DNA of 64,000 nucleotides from positions 40,706,606 to 40,770,605 of the forward strand of contig OZ020617.1 of the NCBI GenBank assembly GCA_963971575.1, given 5' to 3'. The position numbers and the translations under genes are program-made. Shown here piece after piece: positions 1 through 11,800 of this stretch. Position 1 is the stretch's first letter. The number at the start of each line of letters is the position of its first letter. The notes below the pieces were generated by a model. That model worked only from the letters and a program-made list of their open reading frames with translations. It searched no databases and was not told the DNA's origin. Source of the stretch: Liopterus haemorrhoidalis (Eukaryota; Arthropoda; Insecta; Coleoptera; Dytiscidae).

Positions 1-299
1 CCCGGTACCGGAAAAACACCTTACATTTTTCCGACGGTTTCTCCCTCGGAAGGCATCGGGCAACCATCGAGGTAAAACCCCTACTAAAATTTTCCCAAAA
101 TAATTAGTGGTTCGGATTCCACGATAATAAATTGTAGGTCCCATACGATTGAGTTATAGACAGGCAACACACACAACACAACTGTATGCGGGGAAATAGC
201 CTATGCTCGGAATACGTTTATGAACTTGTCAGTTCAGAGCATCGAGCATGACACTCTAAGAAGAAGAACAACGAAAGGAAGAAAATTGCTAATGATAAA
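1..299. other. No recognisable gene
   Basis: I see no open frame or repeat structure that I can name here. It leads into the LINE relic that follows and may be an eroded upstream part of it. Confidence 0.4.
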
Positions 300-1570
300 A
301 TCATTCCAACAGTATCTAAACAGGAAAAAACTGGAACTGAGCAGATAATGGAACAGATAAAGTTGAAGTTAATGGTTTTTAAGAAAGAAAAAGGCAGAGA
401 AAAAGAAGATAAATGGGAATGGGATGGAAAATAAATTAAAACAGTAAAAGAATATTACTATTTAGAATACCGTTTCAAAACTAACGGAAGACCAGAGGCA
501 CACAATAAACAACTAGCCAAGCCGGCAATGTTTGCTATCCCACAAATCGGGAGCATAGGTGAGAGAAAAACTAAAGAAGAGTACATTTTAAGAATGCTGA
601 TGTTACAAGCTCTTGTAATAAGTATCATTATTTATGGTGCAGTGGTGTGGGGTTTGCAAGAGTCTAACGGTTGGAAATGGTGCAAACTAAATACCATAAA
701 TGGATGCTGGAACTGGATAGAAATATACCGACACAACATATATGAGGAAATGAAAACAGAAAAGATAAAAATAGAAGCATTAAAAAGGGAAATAAGATAT
801 GAAGAAAGTATTAGCTATTAACTATAAAACCAGAAAAACAGTTTCTAAATGATTGATGGAAGAAAATAAAACCAAATAGATGAACAGAGAAAACTAGTAT
901 CAACGTGGGAGGCAATGAGGAAAAAATTACGAATATGGGGTATTTTCAAATGAAGCAGTAAGAAAGAAAAGATGAAATGGGCGAAGAATGCAAGAAATGA
1001 TGAAAGAATAAAAGATATACAACTCCAAGAACTAGATAAATACAGGAATCAAGATACAATAGTAAATTTTAAAAAACTTGGACATCGCAACGGTCACAAT
1101 TTCTGTATGGAATAGGGAGAAAAAGAAGGGAAAAAGATGTGGCAAGAATAAAAGACATACAACATCAAGAACTAGACAAATACAGGAATCAAGATACAAT
1201 AGTAAATGTTAAAAAACTTAACGGCTATAATTTCTGTATGAAATAGGGAGGAAAAGAAGCATGTTTTAGGTATATCAACGAAGAGAAAGAAAATGCATTT
1301 TCGATGAAGGCAGAAGAAAAAATATGCAGGATGTGTAGAGAATGAAGAGAGACAATGTAGCACATACTATAGAAATGCGGGGAAATAAGAAGCACAGCAG
1401 GAACAAGAGAAGAAGTCTTGAGCGAAAGTGGAGGAGGATATAAATGGATGAAGGATGTAATAGCAAGAATGAAAGAGATTAAAGATAATGAAAACAACTG
1501 AAGAAAAATATAGAATAATCTACGTAACAAAGAAATTGGTAAACAGATTTCAAACCAACAGGCAGAAATC
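300..1570 (+). pseudogene. LINE reverse-transcriptase C-terminal relic
   Basis: An open stretch at 528-821 has the pattern found just after the reverse-transcriptase domain of insect non-LTR retrotransposons: IGERKTKEEYILRM, then SIIIYGAVVWG, then a basic helical stretch. Further matching fragments continue to about 1570 in shifting frames, including a Cys-x2-Cys region (ICRMCREE) like the C-terminal knuckle of these elements. Many stops and shifts show it is dead. Family assignment is from remembered patterns of jockey-like or related LINEs and is not precise. Confidence 0.6.
1004..1260 (+). repeat. 140-bp tandem duplication inside the LINE relic
   Basis: The segment starting AAGAATAAAAGATATAC at 1004 recurs at 1144 as AAGAATAAAAGACATAC. 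The following roughly 115 bases match with scattered changes, an offset of 140 bp. The divergence shows the duplication is not recent. Confidence 0.8.
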
Positions 1571-1624
1571 AAATGTTATATTTTAAATTTTTTGTTTGAA
1601 GGAAAATATAGGAGGCCAAATCTT

Positions 1625-1870
1625 CACAGTTGCAACGTTACCCACGGCATCTTTGAACAAATAATGTCCAATTACACCTTCCGACCAAATACCACTCCAA
1701 ACTCTATCACTCTATTGGTGTAATCATCGCTGATGAACCACATGTGGATTTTCAGCGTTCCAATAACGACTATTTCGATGTTAACATGACAACTGATGTC
1801 AAAATGGGCTTAAACACAATCTTTATCGTAATTGAAGATTATCGTAATACGTTTTAATAATAGCAACCGG
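1625..1870 (-). pseudogene. Tc1/mariner (IS630-like) transposase relic
   Basis: Read on the - strand in mixed frames, this stretch gives RNSRYWNAENPHVVHQR, followed by a segment resembling VWSGIWSEGVIGHYLFKDAVGN. The first matches the region between the first and second catalytic Asp of the transposase family also seen at 38.4-39.4 kb (NRQNCRICGSENPH, then GGIIGPYFFEDEAGN). Only this fragment is visible and frames are broken. Bounds are approximate. Confidence 0.5.
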
Positions 1871-3515
1871 TTGTTGAATCGTAAATCGTTCCAAAACAAA
1901 TTTCCCACGTTCACTTGTGTCTAATAATCGACAATCGAACTGTCAAAATGGAACCAAACCAAACTGGAGGCTGATATTAAGTTAATTTTCAGTCAACCAG
2001 TATCAGTATCGAAATTATGAACCAAGTTAAAACCAATTCGAATATACTTGGTCACATAATTATAACTTTGTAACTAAATACATCAAAAACGTCTGTAACT
2101 AAATAAAGCAAAGTAATAACTCGTACTAAATGATAAAGTTGAGATTAAGGGAAGCTGAATAAATTCTGTAATATGTTAATTGTGTGGCTTCCTCTGTGAG
2201 TGTTTCAATGTAAACTTGAAATATAATTATGTTTACATTCCTTTCTGTCTGCTGCTTTTATGCCACTCCTCGTTAAAAGCTCGCTGTTAGGAGTGCCAGT
2301 GACAGTTCAAAATGTTTGTCAAGGAAATGTACTTAAATATGAAAGAACCTTTGAGATATGAACCTGAATTTCTTAAGAGAAAGTTAGAATGTCAAGATGA
2401 AAAAAGGATCATTATGTTTTGAAGGACAACACGTGGAAGACTTGACATAAAGGCCAGTAGAAAGTTGTTAATTTGAAGCTCTTATTTAAACAACACACAA
2501 TAAGAGCCCATAGTGCAAGGATGGTAAATAACAGGCACGCGTGTTATATTTCTTATGGCAGATTTTTTTTGCGACAAGTCGAAGAATATAATGCACAGAA
2601 CCAGCGGGATGAGAAAACTATGAGGGACGTTTCTGAAGGAATTGCGGGAATCAGATGTGGGAATAGAAACCGCAATCAAAACAATTTCGTATCGCTTTGC
2701 CCATTCTATTATATCAAAACGCGTTAATATCGCAGAGGTCCATCCAGTGGTGGCTCGTGCGTAATGTGGGGGTTGCAACTCATAGATACCAGTTATTATT
2801 GATTATATAAATAAAAAGTTTTGCGCAAACCTGCAACCAAATCAAAAGCCGCTATTGAATCCATCATTTTATTTTTTTGGAAAAAAAGTGTTACGATATA
2901 CGAGGTTGTTCAACGATAATACAAAGCATATTTAGGAAGACTACGGGATCAAAAAACACAGTTTATCGCTGAATGTGATTGATTTAAAACAGGCATAACA
3001 TCTATGAAATGTGGCCCGCGTATGGAATACCAAACTCTGCAGTCATCGAAGCAAACATCATTGCAGTGGAAAAACTATTCATTATCGAATATTTCGTAAA
3101 ATAATCAGAAACATAGGAACGAGGCAAGTTTATGAAATTTTGTACACGTATTTGTGAGTGACCAGGTTTTTGGATATTAGTTAGAGCTGCCGTCGACTCC
3201 AAGACCTGCTAGCAAAATATGGGGACCTATCCTGACATCGATTGATAACTAAGTAAACTTGGATTCATAGCTTTAATCCTGAGACCAAAAATCAGTTTAA
3301 AGAGCTGCGGAAAATATAAAATGGACCACGAATTAAAGCACGTGCAGTTCCGTCAGTCAATAAAGCAAATATTACCGTTTTCTGAGACTGTGATGGAATC
3401 GTATGCAGAATGCTACAGTAATTATCCTTTCCCGCACTTAAAAATACCCAAGAAGTAAAAAATCATGGTACTCCACTAAGAAGTACAACAATTTTCTTTA
3501 CTAAAGCGACTAAAT
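1871..3515. other. Intergenic, no gene recognised
   Basis: No coding pattern I can name. At 2746 a sequence starting CAGTGGTGGCTCGTGCG resembles a hAT-type terminal repeat, but no matching partner with a shared target duplication was found. Confidence 0.4.
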
Positions 3516-3705
3516 AGGGGATAGGCATGATTTTTTAATTTTTTTTATTATATTCCTCTTGTTGCATATAAACATAAAAAACAGTTTTTTTTTTTAATTT
3601 GAAGGCTTAAAAAAATCATAAATGTATGTAGCGCGCGAAAACGACGTGTGACGTCATACCCTTCTAACTGACACATGACACTATTAGTCTACCCAGCGTA
3701 CATAG

Positions 3706-3942
3706 GGTTACATGACGAAATTTCACTGAACAAAATTACACGGGGCAAAATTACACAGAAGAAATTACACATAGACAGAATTACACAGGGAAGACATTAC
3801 ACAAGGACGAAATTACACATACGAAAATTACACTAAGACAAAATTACACATTTAATTTACTTTAATTTACACATACGAAAATTTTCTTCTGTGTAGTTTT
3901 GTCCCGTGTAATTTTGTCCAGTGTAATTCTGTCCTGACACCC
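3706..3942. mobile_element. Fold-back MITE built of AAATTACAC repeats
   Basis: The insertion is flanked by the 8-bp direct repeat GTACATAG (3698-3705 and 3943-3950). Its ends are inverted (GGTTACATGACGAAATT against GGTGTCAGGACAGAATT). The left part has about eight copies of a 13-16-bp motif around GACAAAATTACAC. The right part carries the complement (GTGTAATTTTGTCC). An 8-bp duplication suggests mobilisation by a hAT-type transposase. Confidence 0.75.
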
Positions 3943-4090
3943 GTACATAGTCTGTTGTGAACTTATTTGTTTGTATAACTTTTATAGGTTATGTAAAGTT
4001 AGAGTGATTTTAATTAAAATAAAGTTTAATTCTATAAAAACAATTTATACATGTTTACCGAATTAAATTTTATATTAAAATATATAAAAT

Positions 4091-4293
4091 ATGGAAGATC
4101 CAGGCCCCAGTACTTCGAAACATAGTCGAAAATATTGTTTAGTACCAATGTGCACAAATAGTTCAATTAGAAATCCAAAAAAATAATTTATATCATTACC
4201 TGATGACGAAAAACAACAGAAAAGCTATGAGGCGAAATAAAACCGATATTTCAGAAAAAAGTAAACTTTATGTTTGTGAAGACCATTTTAATG
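4091..4293 (+). pseudogene. THAP zinc-finger fragment (broken)
   Basis: The frame from the ATG at 4091 reads MEDPGPSTSKHSRKYCLVPMC, the start of a THAP domain (C-x4-C). After an in-frame TAA near 4183 and a deletion, it resumes as NKTDISEKSKLYVCEDHFN, the C-x2-H half of the finger, followed by GTGAGT, a plausible splice donor. The copy at 60.1-60.4 kb keeps the N-terminal part intact. As it stands this is non-coding. Confidence 0.7.
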
Positions 4294-4629
4294 TGAGTAC
4301 ATATATTTTATAAATTATTTTAATAATAAATGTGTGAAAAATTGTTTAAAATCAATTACAAAACTCTCAAACAATACAATATAAACACGTAAACATTATG
4401 TTTTGTCTGTATCTGTGACGTCAAACCCTTACAGTCTCAGTCGTATCTACTCGGCAACCTTCGCGGCGTGGTCGGCTTATTTCAAATTTACAATATTTTA
4501 ATTAAAAAATTTAGCTATAATATTAATTAAAATGTGATTTTTGTTGTGTTAGGTGACATAACTAACATTAAAATATCAAAAAAATGTAGTTTTAAGGAAA
4601 TATAAATTTTATGCGTATCCCCTATTGTT

Positions 4630-5830
4630 TGTAGATGTAATAAATAAATTGGAAGCAGGGTATCATGTCGCTGCAACTTTTTGAAACCTCACCAAAGCTT
4701 TTGATTGTGTAACTCACAGGACACTTTGTAATAAACTTAAGCATAACAGCATACGTAGTAATGCTTAAGAATTGATAGAAAGTTGTTTGTTAGAAAGAAA
4801 GCAATTCGTTTTCTATAAGAATTCTAAATCTGACGTCCTTAATTTAGATTAGGTGTCGGTCAAGGAACAATAACTGGTCCATTTTTGTTCCTACTCTACA
4901 TAAATGATTTGCCTAATAATATTAATGCAACGTCTTATCTTATATGCCGATGATACCACGTTTATAAACAGCGGGGTTGATCAGAAAGACATCGCAGAAG
5001 CAGTGAAAACGCTCATCAACGAGGCTACTAGATGGTTTGATTCGAAACAGCGGGGTTGATCAGAAAGACATCGCAGAATCAGTGAAAACCCCCATCAACG
5101 AGGCAACTACATCGTTTGATTTAAAGCTAAATGCTAGTAAAACCCATAATATGGTATTCAGTTTAAATCGAACCGTGTTTAATAATATTAATTTATACAC
5201 CTGCCAAAATATTAGATTTCTTGATTTGAATTAGTTTGCCAATTACATTGGAAAACAAATATTAACGCTGTACCGAAAAAAAAAAAATTAATTCATATAA
5301 CTATTTGTTGTATAAAGTGGTTAAATGTGTACCAGTAAGTACTTTAAAAACAATTTATTTTTCTTATATACAATTAAATCTACTCTATGGTATTATTCTG
5401 TGGGAAAACTTGACTAAATAAGAGTCTTTAGATTACGGAAAAGATCAATCAGAATCCTTGGTGGGATCGGAAGAAGGGAATCATGCAAAAAAATATTCCC
5501 AATATTTGGTATTTTAACATTGCCATGTCTGTACATATTAAGTTTATTAATATTCATAAAAAAAAAAAACATTAATTTGTTGAATACAGGTGAGACTTTC
5601 CATAACTACAACACTAGAGGGAAGGCAGACATTCGTCTACCATAGATTAAATTCAATCTCTCACGTAACCTTCCACGTTATATTGGTTCACCACTGTTCA
5701 ACAAATTACCTCATAATATTAAAAATCTAAGTACGACAAAATTTAAATATTTAAAAAACGTACTTATAACGAAGGCTTATTATACCATTTCAGAATTCTT
5801 AAATGATGATTTAAGTTTAATCAGCTAATA
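4630..5830 (+). pseudogene. LINE reverse-transcriptase relic
   Basis: Translated fragments give a decayed reverse transcriptase: a TKAFDCVTHRTL-like motif A (4690-4720), SCLLERKQFVF, a degenerate GVxQG region, then FCSYSTLNDLPNN near 4900 and LKLNASKTHNMVFSLN near 5120-5170. Around 5580-5800 comes NYNTRGKADIRLP-like sequence and NKLPHNIKNL, typical of the C-terminus of these elements. Frequent stops and shifts, plus a 79-bp internal duplication, show it is inactive. It appears distinct from the intact LINE at 7-12.6 kb. Confidence 0.65.
4966..5123 (+). repeat. 79-bp tandem duplication
   Basis: AAACAGCGGGGTTGATCAGA occurs at 4966 and again at 5045, with the intervening unit repeated almost exactly. 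It interrupts the reverse-transcriptase relic. Confidence 0.9.
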
Positions 5831-6267
5831 TCGCAACACATCTATGAAACAATTTGTTTCTAATAATATGACATGTTTTAATGTTATTATCTGCTCGTAT
5901 GTATCTGTACTTTCGTGTCTGATATGTACATCCCTACACCTATACTTTTAACTAAGTTAATGTATATTTTATTGTACTCACAACTACCAATAAATTATCT
6001 AAATTATCTTTACTAAGGGCACCAGAAGATCCTAATCTGCTTCAGTACATAAGTAGTAGCACGCGAGTAAAAATCATACAAACTTCGGTTCTATTTTGGC
6101 AAGTTGCCCAATCCTATTTACCATCCCTTTTGTAGAGCATTAACATTATCGCACCTTCAACCATCAAACACCAATAGATGGTCTACACTTGCGAAGCAAT
6201 CAGCATCAACCAATGTGATCTCACAGTTGGGCAAGGGTCTATTCAAAGCATTCTAAGCAGTGGTATT
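5831..6267. other. Intergenic, nothing recognised
   Basis: No gene or repeat identified. The last eight bases (GTGGTATT, 6260-6267) are the left target-site duplication of the hAT element that follows. Confidence 0.4.
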
Positions 6268-6586
6268 TAGGGTTGTACATCGAAGGCAAAACATCGATGT
6301 TTAATATCGATGTTAACATCGGCGCTTACTATCGATGTTGAAAAAACATCGAAGGAAAAACATCGATGTATCGGAAAGATCGATGTTTTATTAATATTAA
6401 AAAAAGCTATTTATTTATATTATATAGGTTTTATTTAATAATGTAAAGATAAAATACGAAAAAAGTACCACATAATACACAAAAAGCATTTATTAGATTT
6501 TGAAATAGAAATATTCCTTTTTAATAGTAATTAATTTCACATTAATATTATTATACCCAATATAATAATCCTAATTTGTACCTACA

Positions 6587-6764
6587 GTCTATTCCAAACG
6601 ATTAGGCGGAATTAACCACAATTTTCATTTTTGTAATTTGTCATTAGATATTTTTTTATAAATTGAAGTTGACTTTTCGTGAACAAAATGATCAAAAGCT
6701 TCAATCAATCGGTAAAAGTAACTAGAATTGAAAATCTAGTTCCGCCTAAACCAAAGGAACAGAC
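6587..6764 (+). mobile_element. Harbinger-like MITE inside hAT copy 1
   Basis: A 178-bp unit with inverted ends: GTCTATTCCAAACGATTAGG on the left, and CCTAAACCAAAGGAACAGAC on the right. The same termini bound the 1.3-kb element at 56712-58030, which carries a Myb/SANT-like fragment. This unit is absent from hAT copy 2, so it inserted after the two hAT copies diverged. Confidence 0.75.
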
Positions 6765-6909
6765 CTTACTATTTTTACATTTCTAAAATGAAATATTGGA
6801 TTTTATTACAATACTAATATAGTAATCTTAATGTTAATTTTATATTATTTAACATAAAAATAACACTGTCATAAACAATTATTTTTATACTTTTTTAAAT
6901 TGAAATAAA

Positions 6910-7047
6910 GTCTGTTTCTTTGGTTTAGGCGGAACTAGATTTTCAATTCTAGTTACTTTAACCGATTAATTGAAGATTTTGATCATTTTGTTCAGGAAAA
7001 GTCAACTTTAATATATAAAAATATAGCTAATGACAACTTACAAAAAT
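6910..7047 (-). mobile_element. Truncated Harbinger-like MITE, opposite orientation
   Basis: It starts GTCTGTTTCTTTGGTTTAGG and follows the reverse complement of the 6587-6764 unit, but stops at CTTACAAAAAT where hAT sequence resumes. Its outer terminal repeat is missing, as is hAT sequence present in copy 2. This indicates a deletion after insertion. Confidence 0.7.
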
Positions 7048-7098
7048 CCAGGGATTGGAGGAATAACAACTGGGAAAGTGTCACCAAGACTCAAAAAG

Positions 7099-7111
7099 AA
7101 AAAGGGTGTTG
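7099..7111 (+). repeat. LINE target-site duplication, 5' copy
   Basis: AAAAAGGGTGTTG immediately precedes the LINE. The identical sequence follows the A tract at about 12643-12655. Confidence 0.85.
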
Positions 7112-7479
7112 AGATACCATCAAAAACCAGTTGGCAACACTTATAGTGAATCAACCTATAAATTATTAGTGCAAAATTATCAACATAAACAAGGTAAATA
7201 AGTTTCAATTATTACCTTAGGTTTATTACATATGGTGGCATTCTTCCTAGATACCATCACCTTTCACAAAAATCACCCAAATTTCTTCATAACTTTTCAC
7301 AAAAACATAAATCTGCACCACAACACTTGTCAAACAGCGGGCGACACCTAGCGACCTCTCACGGTCAAAGGCGAGTGCCCCTTGCCCCACCAATGGATCT
7401 CTGCAAGTTACTCATTAACGACACCTTGCAAGTTTGATCAAAATTAATCGCTCCGCTGATAACAACAAAACATTCAAAT

Positions 7480-8814
7480 ATGTCTCTACCAAATCAAACC
7501 GACAATACCAGTGGTACTCAAACAACTTCCTACGCTGACAAACTAATGAATAAAAATACAAATAATAAAAATAATAATATTAATAAAATAGCTCTCCCAA
7601 AAGAAGAACAAGGTATATACCTAAATGCAATTGATGAAATAAACCTTAACGAATATTTACACGAATTAATTAAATATGTCAAACCCGAAGATATAATATC
7701 AGCCTCCAGAATAAGTAAAAAACGGATAATGATACATTTGTCCTCAAAAGAGTTAGTAAACAAGCTTACCAGTGAATACGACACCATTTCAGTATTAAAT
7801 CAACCAATACAAATCAGAAAAGTAATTAACCCTACAGTCAAAATTATAATATCGAACATCTACACTACAATACCAAACTCAGTATTAGAAGACAAATTTA
7901 AAGAACTAGGTCTAAAATTAATGTCAAGTTTTACACTATTGCGAATAGGTACAAAAGAAGAAATATTTAAACACATCCTAAGTCACAGACGACAATGTTA
8001 TATCCTAAAAGAAGACAATTTACAAATCCCCGAACATACAGTTATTACATACCAGGACAAAGAATATTCAATATTCCTTTCTGAGGACAGTAACAGGTGC
8101 AATATATGCAAGAGAATGGGACACACAGAACAAAACTGTCATCAACGCCCTATAGAGCCACTCCAAAATCTCAGCAGTAATGAAACACAAAAGAATTTAC
8201 AAGAACTCATACCCATCAGCCAACAACAAACAACAATATACAAAGAAACATCAGAAAATAACAATGCAAAAAATCCAAGTAAAGAAACTCCAGAGGAAAC
8301 ACATCAATGCACAACAACAAACAACGAACCGAATATAAACGAGAGCCAGACTTACAGAGAAAATGAAACTCCTGTTCTTCCACAACAAAATACAGAACCA
8401 AATACGAAAGTGCCAAATATAGACAAAACAAAAAAACCAAAAATCGACCGAAATAAACTACCTGCTAAGGAAATAACAAAAAGTCAAAAACGACCCAGAT
8501 GCAATAGTCCAGTAGACGAACGAATGACGAGCGAAATGGAGAACCATATAAAAAATGAAATAAACAGCAAACCAGAACAGTACGAACTAAATTTTGAGAA
8601 CTTTAAAGATCTCATGGAAAACGCACACGGAGCGCCTGACCCACTGGGAGTATCACTCAACTACACACAAAATACAACTGGCCTCCTAGATATGATGAAA
8701 AAACTATACCCGCTTCTACAAGAAAAGCAAGTGAGATCCCGCTTTACGCGGATTGAAAACAGAATACGATACCAACTACAAGACGAAGAAGAAGAGGTGT
8801 CAGACAATCAATAA
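7480..8814 (+). CDS. LINE ORF1 protein (nucleic-acid-binding, gag-like)
   Basis: A 444-residue protein, expected to coat the LINE RNA and form the ribonucleoprotein used in retrotransposition. Residues 207-220 form one CCHC zinc knuckle, C-x2-C-x4-H-x4-C (CNICKRMGHTEQNC). The part before it (about residues 45-200) has the length and pattern expected of the RNA-recognition-like fold in these proteins, but I infer this only by family. After the knuckle comes a long polar Asn/Gln/Thr/Glu-rich stretch (about 225-345), then a conserved-looking C-terminal tail. The ATG follows ATAACAACAAAACATTCAAAT with no better upstream start. The stop is six bases before the ORF2 start, implying coupled translation. 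No frame defects seen. Confidence 0.9.
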   Translation: MSLPNQTDNTSGTQTTSYADKLMNKNTNNKNNNINKIALPKEEQGIYLNAIDEINLNEYLHELIKYVKPEDIISASRISKKRIMIHLSSKELVNKLTSEYDTISVLNQPIQIRKVINPTVKIIISNIYTTIPNSVLEDKFKELGLKLMSSFTLLRIGTKEEIFKHILSHRRQCYILKEDNLQIPEHTVITYQDKEYSIFLSEDSNRCNICKRMGHTEQNCHQRPIEPLQNLSSNETQKNLQELIPISQQQTTIYKETSENNNAKNPSKETPEETHQCTTTNNEPNINESQTYRENETPVLPQQNTEPNTKVPNIDKTKKPKIDRNKLPAKEITKSQKRPRCNSPVDERMTSEMENHIKNEINSKPEQYELNFENFKDLMENAHGAPDPLGVSLNYTQNTTGLLDMMKKLYPLLQEKQVRSRFTRIENRIRYQLQDEEEEVSDNQ

Positions 8815-8820
8815 ATCAAA

Positions 8821-11800
8821 ATGGAGATAACACAGTGGAATAGTAACGGATATTTCGCACACCTAGGAGAAATCCAACAACTGATACAACAAACCAATAC
8901 AAAAATACTGTGTTTACAAGAAACAAGGTTGAAGCCGGAGCAAAACGTAAACATAAAAAATTTCACCATATACAGAAAGGATAGAGACACAAATCAAATA
9001 GCCAGCGGTGGAGTAGCCATCATAGTAGAAAACAGCATACAAGCAAACGAAATCGATATACAAACAAATCTTGAAGCTGTTGCCATAAACACGTACCTAC
9101 CTGAAAAAACTACAATATGTTCACTGTACCTACCCCCAAACCAAACAGTCCAAGAAAAAGACCTCTGCAAGCTAATAGACGACCTACCTACGCCGTTCGT
9201 TCTAGCCGGAGACTTCAATAGTCATAACATCATATGGGGCTCAACAAACACAGACACAAGAGGAAAATTGATAGAAAAAATTCTGGACAACAACGACAAG
9301 TTAATATTGCTCAATGATGGTTCACGCACACACCTTTGCACCAGGACAGGTAATTTTTCCAGTATAGACCTCACTTTCTGCGACACAAAAATATCCCCCA
9401 AACTCTCCTGGCACGTACTCCCATACTCCTTCACAAATGGACACTTCCCTATCAAAATAACTATCCCAGACCCAAATATAACATATAACCCAATCCCAAA
9501 ACTACGGTGGAACACGAAAAACGCAAACTGGGAACTCTTCCGCGCTACAATTAAAAATAACATCAACAAATCCACAAACACAACTCTAGATAATAATGTC
9601 GAAAATCTCGCCAACATCATCAAAATTGCAGCACACGAAGCAGTTGGTATCAAAAAAACGCATACTAAAAAACGAAATGTACCCTGGTGGAATGAGGAAT
9701 GTAGTATGGCTGTCAGAGAACATAAAAAAGCACTGAATATCTACAAAAAATACAATAATATAGAAAATCTCATAGAGTTAAAGAAAACCCGAGCAAAAGT
9801 GCGAAGATTAATCCTCCAAAGCAAAGAAGAATCATGGCGTCAATACACAAACACCATTACAACTACGACTCCAGTTAAAGAGCTATGGGACAAAATCAGG
9901 AAAGTAAATGGGCAAAAAACTATTTACCAAATCTCAACACTTTTTCATAAAAATCAGATTATTTCAAACCCACAAGATATCGCCAATACACTAGCCAAGC
10001 AATTCCATAACAATTCAAGTAACGACCAGTACCAAAAAGAATTCCAGACATACAAACATAACACCGAAATGCAACCTCTAACTTTCACTCAGGAAAATAA
10101 CTTATTAAATCTTCCTCTTACTAAAAAAGAACTGACAGATGTAATCAAAAACTTAAAAACAAACAGCAGCCCTGGACCAGATGATATACCCTACGAACTC
10201 ATTAAACAGTTACCATCAGAGGCAATAGACTATATACTGGAAATATACAACCAAATATGGAAAGAACACTCATACCCAAAATCGTGGCAGGAAGTAACCA
10301 TAGTCCCCATATTGAAACCAAATAAACCCAAAATTGATCCAAATAGCTACCGCCCCATTTCACTATCAAATTGCCTAAGCAAAATACTCCAAAAGATAAT
10401 CAACAATAGACTAACATGGTACTTAGAAACCAATAATTTACTTGATAAGGCGCAGTGTGGGTTCAGACACGGACGGTCTACAACTGACCAACTGGTATGC
10501 CTAGAAAACGAAATACAATACGCGTTTAACGACAAACAACATCTAGTCGCTGTGTTCTTTGACATAACTAAAGCCTACGACACTACCTGGCGCCGCTACA
10601 TCCTCAACACCTTGGTAAACAACGACATAAATGGAAACATTTTGCACTACGTGTCAAATTTCTTATCAGAAAGAAAATTCAGAGTACGTTCAAATGGCTA
10701 CCTATCACAAGAAGAAACCCAACAAAATGGGGTACCACAAGGCGAAATATTAAGCGTTACTCTATTCCTTCTCGCGATTAACAGCCTTGTTACACATATT
10801 CCAGACCCGGTTAAAATTTCACTATTCGCGGATGACCTAGTTATCTACACGCGTAATAAAAACATACAAACTCTTAAATCAACAATGAAAGCAGCAATTA
10901 AGAACCTAGAAACCTGGTCCAACCACACTGGCTTTCAATTCTCAGCTCAAAAGACAAAAGCCATGCACTTTACAAGAAAAAGAGTACCGACAATTAACCT
11001 CAACTTAAAAATATCAGACAAAGACATCGATTTGGTAGAACATATAAAATTCCTAGGAGTCACCTTAGATAGACAACTGACATATAATAGACACATACAA
11101 CTTCTCAAAAAAGATTGCCTTGGCAGGCTGAATATTTTAAAAACATTAGGCCACCACAAATGGGGAGCACACAGAGACACGCTACTTAAAATATACACAA
11201 CAGTCATCGAATCGAAACTAAACTATGGATGTATCGTATATGGGAAATCAAAGAAGACACACCTAAAACAACTGGACAGGATACAAAACACAGCAGTAAG
11301 AATAGCTACAGGTGCAATGAGAACTAGTCCCATAAAGAGCTTATTATGCGAAGCCGGCATTCAACCACTCTCCTACCGCAGAAAAAAACTATTAATATCC
11401 TACGTCACCAATATAGCAAGAAATCCTACAAATCCTGCATATGATTACATATTCCGTAGAAACAAACTCCTGAACAAAACCCCCCTGCAAAAACACACCA
11501 CCAGTATTTTCCAAGAACTCCACTCTCATCCACTCCCCTCCTTCAGTAGAATGCAACATGGTAATATACCTCCCTGGAGTCTCTACCAGCCACAAATCAA
11601 CATTGAGCTGACAACATACGACAGATCCACAACACCTGAGCAACTATACAGAGCCCATTTCAAAGATATTGTAAAACAACATCCTGCATCTCGACTTATC
11701 TACACCGACGGATCAAAGATTTCAGGTGAAACAGGAGCAGCCACAGTCATTGAAGACAACATAATGAGGTACCATCTACCAGAGACATCATCCATCTTCA

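Larger units (their letters stand above)
3516..4623 (+). mobile_element. THAP-domain DNA transposon, copy A (non-autonomous)
   Basis: The ends are inverted: AGGGGATAGGCATGA on the left, and ATGCGTATCCCCT on the right. The same ends and internal sequence recur inverted at 59939-60761. Inside lie a CG-rich stretch with GACGTCA motifs and an N-terminal THAP zinc-finger fragment. THAP domains occur in P-element and Kolobok transposases, so those are the candidate families. No clear target-site duplication was found. It carries a separate 237-bp insertion at 3706-3942. Confidence 0.65.

Noticed and set aside
1225..1572. 115-codon open stretch on the - strand
   Set aside because: It is a low-complexity Ser/Leu/Phe-rich shadow of the purine-rich LINE relic on the + strand.
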